A DNA stretch of 61,288 nt from the NCBI GenBank assembly GCA_018001935.1, contig JAGNHB010000031.1, forward strand, positions 1-61,288. The letters are read 5' to 3'. Source of the stretch: Acidobacteriota bacterium. Lineage in GTDB: Bacteria; Acidobacteriota; JAAYUB01. This document shows positions 1 to 7,327 of the stretch, piece by piece; positions within the stretch are counted from its first letter, which is position 1; each line of letters begins with the position of its first letter. The position numbers and the translations under genes were made by a program. The notes under the pieces are model-generated. The model saw nothing but the letters and a program-made list of their open reading frames with translations, was not told the DNA's origin and searched no databases.

Positions 1-2
1 CG

Positions 3-212
3 GGGGCGATCCCGGCGGAGCTGGCGCCGATCCTGGAGCGGCTGTCGCTGGACGCGGCGGAGTGGCTAGCGTCGGTGCAGGGCTACGAGCGCCGCTTCCG
101 CCGGGTGGTGGGCTGCGCCGGCCGCCTTGCGGAGCTGGCCCGCGCCGCCGGCCTCAAGTGGTTCCAGGGCGTCGCCGCCTGCCGCCGGCTCTTCCTCCCC
201 GCCCGGACGTAG
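3..212 (+). CDS. C-terminal fragment of an unidentified protein, possibly transposase-like (5' end outside window)
   Basis: The frame starting at base 3 is open from the window edge to a TAG at 210-212 and gives 69 residues rich in Arg and Ala. Readable landmarks are IPAELAPILERLSLD, EWLASVQGYERRFRRVVG and KWFQGVAACRRLF. The layout (IP..LAPILERL, a Trp-containing helix, then a basic C-terminal tail) resembles the C-terminal region of some REP-associated or Y1-type transposases, but I cannot confirm this from 69 residues. There is no start in the window. A different frame (62-349) is also open over the same bases, but it reads as low-complexity Pro/Arg and is rejected. Confidence 0.45.
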   Translation, partial: GAIPAELAPILERLSLDAAEWLASVQGYERRFRRVVGCAGRLAELARAAGLKWFQGVAACRRLFLPART

Positions 213-266
213 CACAGAGGCCGAAGCTCTCACGACCGAGAACATCGGCAGTGTCCCACGCGACGG

Positions 267-1022
267 TCATTGCGGCAGCAGGTAAACCCTCTTCGCGGTG
301 TCGATGTCTTCGGCGATCCAGCGTATCAAAGGATCTTCGCATTTCATGAGTTCCGCAAGGCGCTCGCCGTATTTCTTCCGGAGTGCCGGGACCCGCTCCG
401 GAGCTTTCTCGGCTTCCAGCGCCTCGATCCCGCTTCGCCACCGGTGCAGCAGAAAGAGGAGAAGGTAGGCCCGCAGGGGTGTCCCGGGCGTCTTCTCCAG
501 CCACTGCTCGGCAAAGAGGGCTTCATCCAGAGGACCGTCACTCATCCCTTCCCACTCGTAGAAAAGGGTGGCCTTCGTGGCGTAGGCTGCCGCCGCCTCT
601 GCCGTCTGTGGCCCCAGGAGCGTCACGATACCCCGCTCAACGAGCCGGCGCTTTTCGGAGAGCCAACGCTCTGGGGTATTACGTCGTCCGGCCAGGGGAA
701 TCCTAGACCTGAACTGCCGGTTGGCGGCAAACCATTGCGTCAGCCGACTTGAGACGGCGGACCTGAAATCCGAATCTCCCTCGCAGGCGATGTCCGCCGC
801 CTTCAGCCGAGTGGGATCGCTATCCTCCGGATAGCCATGGAAGAGGGCGTGAAACAGCTTTCCCTCCGCTTTCACCTTGCCCTCGGGTGAGACCGGGAGG
901 TCCGAGGCCGCCGCCGCCCCTGCCGGCAGTCCGATTGCCAGCAGAAGGACCAGGCTTCGGAACGGCAGGCTCCGGCAAAGAAGCGTGAAAAGAGAAAAAG
1001 GGATGGCGGATTGAATCGGCAT
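267..1022 (-). CDS. secreted hypothetical protein (251 aa)
   Basis: The ATG at 1022 has a strong GAGGAGG ribosome site just upstream. A longer frame starting at 1088 has no such site. The N-terminus (MPIQSAIPF, then a hydrophobic run ending in LPAGAAAASD) is a good Sec signal peptide, so the product is probably periplasmic or exported. The mature part is helical and Arg/Glu/Ala-rich (SRLTQWFAANRQFRSRIPL, ERLAELMKCEDPLIRWIAED) with no motif I recognise. The gene starts 10 nt after the stop of the larger secreted protein upstream, and its ribosome site overlaps that stop, so the two are probably one transcript and may be coupled in translation. Confidence 0.7.
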   Translation of the reverse strand: MPIQSAIPFSLFTLLCRSLPFRSLVLLLAIGLPAGAAAASDLPVSPEGKVKAEGKLFHALFHGYPEDSDPTRLKAADIACEGDSDFRSAVSSRLTQWFAANRQFRSRIPLAGRRNTPERWLSEKRRLVERGIVTLLGPQTAEAAAAYATKATLFYEWEGMSDGPLDEALFAEQWLEKTPGTPLRAYLLLFLLHRWRSGIEALEAEKAPERVPALRKKYGERLAELMKCEDPLIRWIAEDIDTAKRVYLLPQ

Positions 1023-1032
1023 GGAGACCTCC

Positions 1033-2529
1033 TCACGATGGATCGGCGGGCCCGGGGAGAATCCGGGTGTCCACTTTCTGGTAATCACTGTATCGGATCA
1101 CCTGGTGAGTGTCCACCCCGAAGAAGAGGAACACCCGGGCGACAAGGTCAACCTCGATGCGGGAAGGCAACCAGGCATCCTGGTTGATCTTCTCCTGCTC
1201 GATCAGCACGGTGCAGGACCCAAGGGAAGCCACGAGGCCCCCACCCACCTTGAACTTCTCGGTGAGACGGGCTTCCAGCCGGATGATCTGGGCCTCCTCC
1301 TCGTCGATCCAGACATTCCCGGCCAATCCACCGATCAGCTTTTCCACCAGGTTGCGGGTCTTGTGCCCCAGGCGCGGCGCAAAGTCGGCGATTAGCACCG
1401 GCCTGCCCTTCCAGCTTTCCCGCCGGAGGGAGTCGATGCTGCAGCACCGCAGGAAATCGGAAGCCGTGAACTCGATTTCCCGCTCGTTCTTCCGGCCCGC
1501 GGCGAGGCGCTCCATTTCCTTTTCAACCCGGCGGTCCTCTTCGGCCTGCCTCTTTTCCGTGAGTTGACGGCCGTTCTCCGCGATCAGACGGTCCACCAGC
1601 CTGCCGCCTGCCGGCGTGACCTCGTAAAGGCCGGTGTATTCCTGCGTCTCCTTCCCTTTCTTGTCGCGCTTCCAGGCGGTCACGGTCTTGCGGCAGCTGT
1701 AGCGCTCCCGCCGGGAATCCATTTCCGCCTGGTGGCGACCGAGGGATTCGACCAGCTCCGGCAGGTCGGGAAGGGGCCTTCCGTCCGACGAAACAGGGAA
1801 GGAGAATGCATGAGTGTCCGGTGTTGAGCGGCGGTCGAAGGTCACCACCGTCAGGGTGACCTCCTCTTCACCGATCGCCAACCGGAGTTTCCCCGGTTCC
1901 CGGATACCGTCCTGTTCTCGATAGTTTCCCAGGGAAAGGCTGAAGCGCTCCGGGGGTTCCTTGAACGCCGCCCCGCACAGAAGACCCGTTTGCGGATCGA
2001 AGTGAAGGCGGCAGCGGGCCTGGCCCAGGGAGACCTGCACCGAAGCGGTGCTGCCGCCGTCCCACGGCTCGGCGGTCACTGCGGGAACCACCGCCAGGCG
2101 GGACTTCTTTGGCTCGTGCCACCGGTGATTGACCAATAGACCCAGCAACCGGAAACAGTCGGCCGCTTCGCCCGAGACCGTGGACGACCGGTTCCCGTCC
2201 CGGCGCCAGGCTGACATGCCGTTGTAACAGAGGACCCGGGATCCGGGGCCGAAATCCAGCGCCAGGCGGAAACTGTCTGGGGCTGAAGTTCTCAGGGAAA
2301 ACCTCCCCTCGCGACCGTGGCTATCGAGGGCTGTGCCTTCCGCCAGGCCGTTCCGGGCCTTGTACAGCGCCTTTCCGCCTTCCGCTTCCCGGCACTTCCG
2401 GAAGAGGTCGGCGGGTGAATCGGCCTTCCGCGCGGCAAAGGCGGAAACCCCGCAAAGGAGAAGACAGATCACCACCGCCTTCGAGAGGCTGTGGCACGAT
2501 CCCAAGGTGAATCCAACGAGTCTGGTCAT
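1033..2529 (-). CDS. secreted protein with LolA/LolB-like architecture (498 aa)
   Basis: An N-terminal hydrophobic segment (KAVVICLLLCGVSAFAARK) predicts export. The opening ADLFRKCREAEGG, followed by repeated beta-strand text (SFRLALDFGPGSRVLCYNG, KLRLAIGEEEVTLTVVTFD), is like outer-membrane lipoprotein-sorting proteins of the LolA fold. Similar two-lobe secreted proteins are common in Acidobacteriota. A central charged helix (KRQAEEDRRVEKEMERLAA) separates a second beta-rich half ending in VIRYSDYQKVDTRILP. I infer a periplasmic lipid- or lipoprotein-binding role from fold resemblance only. The gene is the first of a two-gene minus-strand unit with the 251-aa secreted protein. Confidence 0.65.
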   Translation of the reverse strand: MTRLVGFTLGSCHSLSKAVVICLLLCGVSAFAARKADSPADLFRKCREAEGGKALYKARNGLAEGTALDSHGREGRFSLRTSAPDSFRLALDFGPGSRVLCYNGMSAWRRDGNRSSTVSGEAADCFRLLGLLVNHRWHEPKKSRLAVVPAVTAEPWDGGSTASVQVSLGQARCRLHFDPQTGLLCGAAFKEPPERFSLSLGNYREQDGIREPGKLRLAIGEEEVTLTVVTFDRRSTPDTHAFSFPVSSDGRPLPDLPELVESLGRHQAEMDSRRERYSCRKTVTAWKRDKKGKETQEYTGLYEVTPAGGRLVDRLIAENGRQLTEKRQAEEDRRVEKEMERLAAGRKNEREIEFTASDFLRCCSIDSLRRESWKGRPVLIADFAPRLGHKTRNLVEKLIGGLAGNVWIDEEEAQIIRLEARLTEKFKVGGGLVASLGSCTVLIEQEKINQDAWLPSRIEVDLVARVFLFFGVDTHQVIRYSDYQKVDTRILPGPADPS

Positions 2530-2795
2530 TTTCCAACCCCTGTCCTTGTTGATGGGTGATCCTCGTTCCTCGAGGGGGACACCATTGTGCCCGGCGACAG
2601 TAGACGTGAAAACGGGGAGAAAAGTTCAGAAGAGAGGGGAAGTGGAGGATCGTTCCGGAAAGCGGGGGATGTCGGCCCCGGCGAGACCTCCGATAACCGC
2701 TCTCGCGGCTCCCCGGGTCCCGTGCGGACTTCGCCGGTTCGGGGTTGGTCGGGAAAGCGGTGTAACCGCGGGTCGCCGTCGCTCGTCATTTTTCT
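2530..2795. other. intergenic region between divergent genes
   Basis: This part of the 332-nt divergent gap holds no gene I can support. Its open frames on both strands are Pro/Ser/Arg-rich composition artefacts. The right end carries the promoter listed separately. Confidence 0.5.
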
Positions 2796-2823
2796 TTGAG
2801 GCCCGCTCGATTTCCGATAGAAT
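2796..2823 (+). promoter_or_regulatory. sigma70-type promoter for the FGE/Ig protein
   Basis: TTGAGG at 2796-2801 and TAGAAT at 2818-2823 are separated by 16 nt. The start codon is at 2862 with a CGAGGAGAG ribosome site. The site was found by eye and the -35 is only a partial match. Confidence 0.4.
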
Positions 2824-2861
2824 GGTCTCAACAATCGAATTTTTCCGAGGAGAGTCAGATC

Positions 2862-5800
2862 ATGGCGACAAACCGAATCCCAGGAATCCTCGCCGCCTGC
2901 GCGTTCTTCGGCGTCGTCCTAGGCCAGGGGGCCGGGAGCGTAGCCTTCAACGACCCCATCGTGGGGAATCTCCGCTACATCCCGGCGGGGACCTTCATGC
3001 AGGGGGCACCCACCAACGAGTCCTGTGCCGGGGGCAACGAATTCCAGTTCCAGCACCAGTTGACGCAGGCATTTGCCATGATGGAAACCGAGGTGACCCA
3101 GCAGATGTGGGCCACCCTTCGATTGAACGACCTGTCTCTGCCGGCGAACCCCTCGGAGCCTGCTTACGGGGTCGGTCTCAGTCTTCCGGTCAACCACGTC
3201 AACTGGCGTCTGGCGATCCTGTTCGCAAACCGGCTGTCCGACCGTCAGGGGCTGACTCCCTGCTACTATGTCGACCAAGCGTTCACAACGCCCCTCAACG
3301 CCGTGAACTATCAGACCGGGGCCATCTACTGCAACTTCCTGGCGAACGGCTACCGGCTGCCCACCGAGGCCGAGTGGGAGTACGCCTGCCGGGCGGGGAC
3401 GACCACACCGTTCAACGTGGATGAACCCGGGTACGGCCCCGGGAATTGCACCGCCTGCTCGTCCACCCCCTTCGGCCCCTTCAACAACGCCGCCTGGTGG
3501 TGCGGCAACGCCGTGATCTCACAACCCGTCGGGGGGAAAACCGCCAACACCTGGAACCTCAGGGACATGCACGGCAACGTCGAAGAATGGTGCTGGGATG
3601 CGTACGGCATGTACCCGACCGGGTCCTTCACCGACTACCGCGGCGAGTGGGCGACCGGGAGCGATCGCGTGACCCGGGGCGGGAGCTTCAACGACAATCC
3701 CTCCTACTGCCGGTCGGCGGCGAGGGACCTGTTCCCCCCCCTTGCCCCCACCCTGCAAGGCTTCCGCCTGGTCCGGAACGTCAGCTCCGGCCCCTGCCCC
3801 CCCCCGCAGATCACCCTTCAACCCTCGGACGTGACCATCACTGCCGGGCAGACTGCCACGCTGGTCATCACGGCGACCGGGACCGGGACGTTGTACTACC
3901 AGTGGTACACCAGCCTGACCGGCCAGGTCTGGGTGATGGTCCCCGACGCAACCTCACCGTTCTGCATCACGCCGCAGTTGAGCTACAACCGGAAGTACAA
4001 GGTCCGGGTGTTCGATGACTGTGACGTGCCGGTGGACAGCAACGAGGTCACCGTCACGGTGGAGGGCTGTGAAGACCCGATGATCACGAAGCAGCCGGCG
4101 AGCACCACGATCCTGGCGGGTGACCGGGCGATGCTCTCCATCACCGCGGGCGGCAGCGCCCCCCACGCCTACCAGTGGTACCTGGGCGCCAGCCCCGACA
4201 CGAACGCCCCCATCGAGGGGGCGGTTTCGTCCAACTACACCACCCCGGCGCTGACCTCGAGCCAGTCCTACTGGGTGAAAGTGGAGAACGGCTGCGGGAC
4301 GGTGGAAAGCGCCACGGCAACGGTGACCGTGCAATCGTGCCTGATCCCGACCATCGTCTCCCAGCCCGTGAGCCAGACCCTTCAGCCCGGTCAGTCGGCC
4401 ACCCTTTCCGTCCAGGTCCGGGGAACAGCGCCGTTCCAGTACGAGTGGTACACGGGGCAAAGCCAGCAGTCGGGCACGGTCATCCCGGGGGCCGAGATGC
4501 CCTACTACACCACTCCACCCCTCACGTCATCGGCCTGGTTCTGGGTCAAGGTGACCAACGGCTGCGGGTACACGTTTTCGAGCGCGGCCCGGGTGACCGT
4601 CGAAGCCTGCACCCCGGTCGCCATCACCACCCAGCCCATGGGGACGACCATCCCCACGGGCGGGACCGTCACCCTGGGAGTGGCCGCCACCGGGACCGAA
4701 CCCGTTGATTTCCAGTGGTACCAGGGGAGCAGCGGGGATACCTCCATGCCCATCCAGGACGCCGTCACGGCAGTCCTGACCGTGGGGCCTCTCTCCCAGT
4801 CCACGCCGTACTGGGTCAAGCTGACCAACGGTTGCGGCAGCGTCAACAGCGCCACGGCCCTCGTTACGGTACAGCCCTGCCAACCGCCGTCGTTCACCGC
4901 CCAGCCCATCGGCCAGAACATTGCCCCCTGGCGGCCCGTTCTCCTCTCGGCCATTGCCGAGGGTACGCAACCGCTTCTCTACCAGTGGTACCTCGGCCCG
5001 AGCGGCGACACGCGAAACCCCATCCCCGGCGCCGTCGGCAGCCAGTACAACTCCCCCGTCCTGGGACGCAACACCACGTTCTGGGTCCGCGCCTCCAACC
5101 CGTGCGGGTTCATTGACAGCGTGACGGCCGCCGTCACGCTCCAGGCGTGCACCCCGCCGGTGATCACCCGGCAACCCCAGGGTACCACTGTTCTGCCCGG
5201 TCAACCCACGACCCTGGCGGTAGTCGCCGATGGCTACGGAACCCTCGCGTACCAGTGGTACCAGGGGACCAGCGGGGACACCTCCGCTCCCATCGCGGGC
5301 GCCGATGACGCCTCCTACACCACGCCGGCGATGGCATCGACCACCAACTTCTGGGTGAGCGTGACCAACGACTGCGGAACCGTGTCGAGCAACACGGCCA
5401 CGGTCGCGGTGAACGCGGGGAAATCCGTCATCAACTCCCAGCCCCAGCCCCAGTCCGTCCAGGCCGGCGAGCGCGCCACCCTTCGCGTCGCCTACTCCGG
5501 GGGCCCGCTGAAGAAACTGGATACCTGCCAGTGGTACAACGGGGAAAGCGGCGACACCTCCAACCCGGTCGAAGGGGCCACCGCTCCCGAATACACCACG
5601 CCGTCCCTGGATTCCAGCACTTCCTACTGGTGCGAAGTGGACGGTTCCGCCGACAGCCAGACCGCCACGGTCCAGGTCCAGGGGTCCGGCGATTCGACCC
5701 TGTACGCGGCCCATATCGCCACGGACTCCAACTGGTGGAGCCGAATCACCCTCGTAAACCTCAGCGACAACGCAACGGACGCCCATATCGACGCCTACCT

Positions 5801-7025
5801 CGGATGCGGTCTTTCCGCCTACGCCAAGGGTGCGCCCCAGCGGACCATCCTGCCCGGAAACACCTGCGTCATCCGGGCCGAGGACATCCTCCAGCCCGGC
5901 AGCGACTACTGGCTGAAGATTCGAAGTTCGAAAAAACTGGCGGGCGTGGTGGAGTTCGGCATGAAGGGAAACCCGACCACGGAGGTGATCCTGCCCCTCA
6001 TCGACATGGGCTCGAAGAGCATGGTTTATCCGTACGTGGTGTCCGGGGTGGGGAACTGGTACACCGGCGTCACCCTCATCAACACCACCCCGGTGCCGGT
6101 GCAGTACGTCGTCTCGGCCTACAAGGAGGACGGCACGCCGCTGGCCGCCGTGGGGCCCCTCTACCTCCCGGCGTCCAGCAAGTTCGTCCGGATGGTGAAC
6201 ACCATCTTCCCGTCCGAGGCCGGGGTCAACCCCTCGGACATCCGCTTCCTTAAGGTGGAGACCACGGCGGAGCAGGATTCCCTGGTCGGCTTCGAACTCT
6301 TCGGCATCTTCAGCGCCCAGGGCGGGCTGTCGGGCCTGCCCACCTATGCCATCCCCATCGACCCTGCTTCCCCGTCGTCGACCTCCACGCTTCACTTGGG
6401 CGAAATCCCCGACAACAACGAGTGGTACACGGGGATGACCTTCTCCAACCTGGGGCTGGTTCCGGTCACCGCGAACGCGGACCTCCTGGACGACAAGGGG
6501 GCCGTCATTACCTCCAACAGCTTCACGGTCGGACCCCAGAGCCAGATGACCCGGGAGGTCTGGAGCCTGTTCGACGGATCCGTTCACGCCGGGGCGTCCC
6601 GGGTCCGGGTCACCTCCCCGACCCCCCTCCTCGGGTTCGAGATCAACGCGGCCCGCAACGGCATGGAGAGCCTGGATTTCGACGGCCTGCTCGGCTTGGG
6701 CGGAGGCCTCACGAAACAGTCCTTCCCGCTGGTGCGCTGCACGGGCGGATGGACAACCGTGCTCACCCTGAACAACCTGGCCGGCGCCGACAACGCCTAC
6801 ACCCTTCGAATCTTCAATGCCGCGGGGGCCGAGTTGGCGTCCCTCCCCGGCGCCCTGGCCGCCGGCTACCAGGGCAAGCTGGACCTGGCGGCCCTCTTCC
6901 CCGCGCAGGCCGCTTCCATCGCGTGGGCGAAGCTGGAGTCGGCCCAACCGATCCTGGCGGGCGCCACCCTGAAGAACACCGCCACCAACCAGGTGGGGAA
7001 GTACGTGGGCATCCAGTACCAGTGA
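2862..7025 (+). CDS. exported FGE-sulfatase-domain protein with seven Ig-like repeats (1387 aa)
   Basis: The start is ATG 2862 after GAGGAGAG; the frame is open from 2796 but has no better site. Residues 1-25 are a signal peptide. Residues about 30-310 are a formylglycine-generating-enzyme (SUMF1-like) domain: IPAGTFMQGAP, ETEVTQQMW, YRLPTEAEWEYACRAG, LRDMHGNVEEW, RVTRGGSFND and GFRLVRN. Seven Ig-like modules of about 85-90 residues follow, each with a YQWY-type core, an SGDT loop and a YTTP...YWVKV...CG close. The C-terminal 450 residues hold four beta modules with W-S/T-x-x-TLVN-type starts (SNWWSRITLVNLS, NWYTGVTLINTT, EWYTGMTFSNLG, GWTTVLTLNNLA). It is probably a cell-surface or secreted binding protein. 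The family can be catalytic, but many bacterial members are not, and the two catalytic cysteines are not evident here. Confidence 0.85.
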   Translation: MATNRIPGILAACAFFGVVLGQGAGSVAFNDPIVGNLRYIPAGTFMQGAPTNESCAGGNEFQFQHQLTQAFAMMETEVTQQMWATLRLNDLSLPANPSEPAYGVGLSLPVNHVNWRLAILFANRLSDRQGLTPCYYVDQAFTTPLNAVNYQTGAIYCNFLANGYRLPTEAEWEYACRAGTTTPFNVDEPGYGPGNCTACSSTPFGPFNNAAWWCGNAVISQPVGGKTANTWNLRDMHGNVEEWCWDAYGMYPTGSFTDYRGEWATGSDRVTRGGSFNDNPSYCRSAARDLFPPLAPTLQGFRLVRNVSSGPCPPPQITLQPSDVTITAGQTATLVITATGTGTLYYQWYTSLTGQVWVMVPDATSPFCITPQLSYNRKYKVRVFDDCDVPVDSNEVTVTVEGCEDPMITKQPASTTILAGDRAMLSITAGGSAPHAYQWYLGASPDTNAPIEGAVSSNYTTPALTSSQSYWVKVENGCGTVESATATVTVQSCLIPTIVSQPVSQTLQPGQSATLSVQVRGTAPFQYEWYTGQSQQSGTVIPGAEMPYYTTPPLTSSAWFWVKVTNGCGYTFSSAARVTVEACTPVAITTQPMGTTIPTGGTVTLGVAATGTEPVDFQWYQGSSGDTSMPIQDAVTAVLTVGPLSQSTPYWVKLTNGCGSVNSATALVTVQPCQPPSFTAQPIGQNIAPWRPVLLSAIAEGTQPLLYQWYLGPSGDTRNPIPGAVGSQYNSPVLGRNTTFWVRASNPCGFIDSVTAAVTLQACTPPVITRQPQGTTVLPGQPTTLAVVADGYGTLAYQWYQGTSGDTSAPIAGADDASYTTPAMASTTNFWVSVTNDCGTVSSNTATVAVNAGKSVINSQPQPQSVQAGERATLRVAYSGGPLKKLDTCQWYNGESGDTSNPVEGATAPEYTTPSLDSSTSYWCEVDGSADSQTATVQVQGSGDSTLYAAHIATDSNWWSRITLVNLSDNATDAHIDAYLGCGLSAYAKGAPQRTILPGNTCVIRAEDILQPGSDYWLKIRSSKKLAGVVEFGMKGNPTTEVILPLIDMGSKSMVYPYVVSGVGNWYTGVTLINTTPVPVQYVVSAYKEDGTPLAAVGPLYLPASSKFVRMVNTIFPSEAGVNPSDIRFLKVETTAEQDSLVGFELFGIFSAQGGLSGLPTYAIPIDPASPSSTSTLHLGEIPDNNEWYTGMTFSNLGLVPVTANADLLDDKGAVITSNSFTVGPQSQMTREVWSLFDGSVHAGASRVRVTSPTPLLGFEINAARNGMESLDFDGLLGLGGGLTKQSFPLVRCTGGWTTVLTLNNLAGADNAYTLRIFNAAGAELASLPGALAAGYQGKLDLAALFPAQAASIAWAKLESAQPILAGATLKNTATNQVGKYVGIQYQ
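3804..5682 (+). repeat. seven tandem Ig-like coding repeats
   Basis: Within the FGE/Ig gene, units of roughly 250-270 bp repeat seven times. They begin at the Q-P segments (LQPSD, KQPAS, SQPVS, TQPMG, AQPIG, RQPQG, SQPQP), and all but the first and the last end in a V-x-x-C linker. The DNA words for YQWYxG and SGDTS recur closely, so the array could recombine or vary in copy number. Confidence 0.75.
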
Positions 7026-7327
7026 TCGGAGCGGACGTCCCCCGCCCGGGACCGGCTGCCCCGCGGGAGACCCCGTCGATCGAACGGAGACGCCGGCGGG
7101 CCCTCGAGGCCCGCCGGTTGTCTTGCACCCTACTCTCCCTTGGAAACACCCTCCACAGGCCGGAGCCGGGCGAGAGCCCGGTTTCTCTTTGCGCTTCCGG
7201 CGTTCGTTGTGGTATTAGACCGGTCTGCGACGACCCTGCCGGATGAGGTGTCATCGGCGCGGGGCGGCAGATCCGGCCGCGGGGTTCGCGCATCGAAAAT
7301 GGCTGAAGCGTGAAGGAGGCAGGGCCC
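7026..7327. other. intergenic region before sucA
   Basis: This 302-nt gap holds the terminator listed separately. A possible TATTAG-type -10 lies near 7213, without a convincing -35. No gene was seen. Confidence 0.4.
7093..7127 (+). terminator. stem-loop terminator after the FGE/Ig gene
   Basis: CCGGCGGGCC (7093-7102) and GGCCCGCCGG (7108-7117) form a perfect 10-bp stem around a 5-nt loop, followed by the T-enriched TTGTCTT. It lies 68 nt after the stop codon. The T-tract is short, so termination may be partial. Confidence 0.6.

Noticed and set aside
4527..6947. 806-codon minus-strand frame across the Ig repeats
   Set aside because: Repeat-derived antisense shadow without start context or domain.
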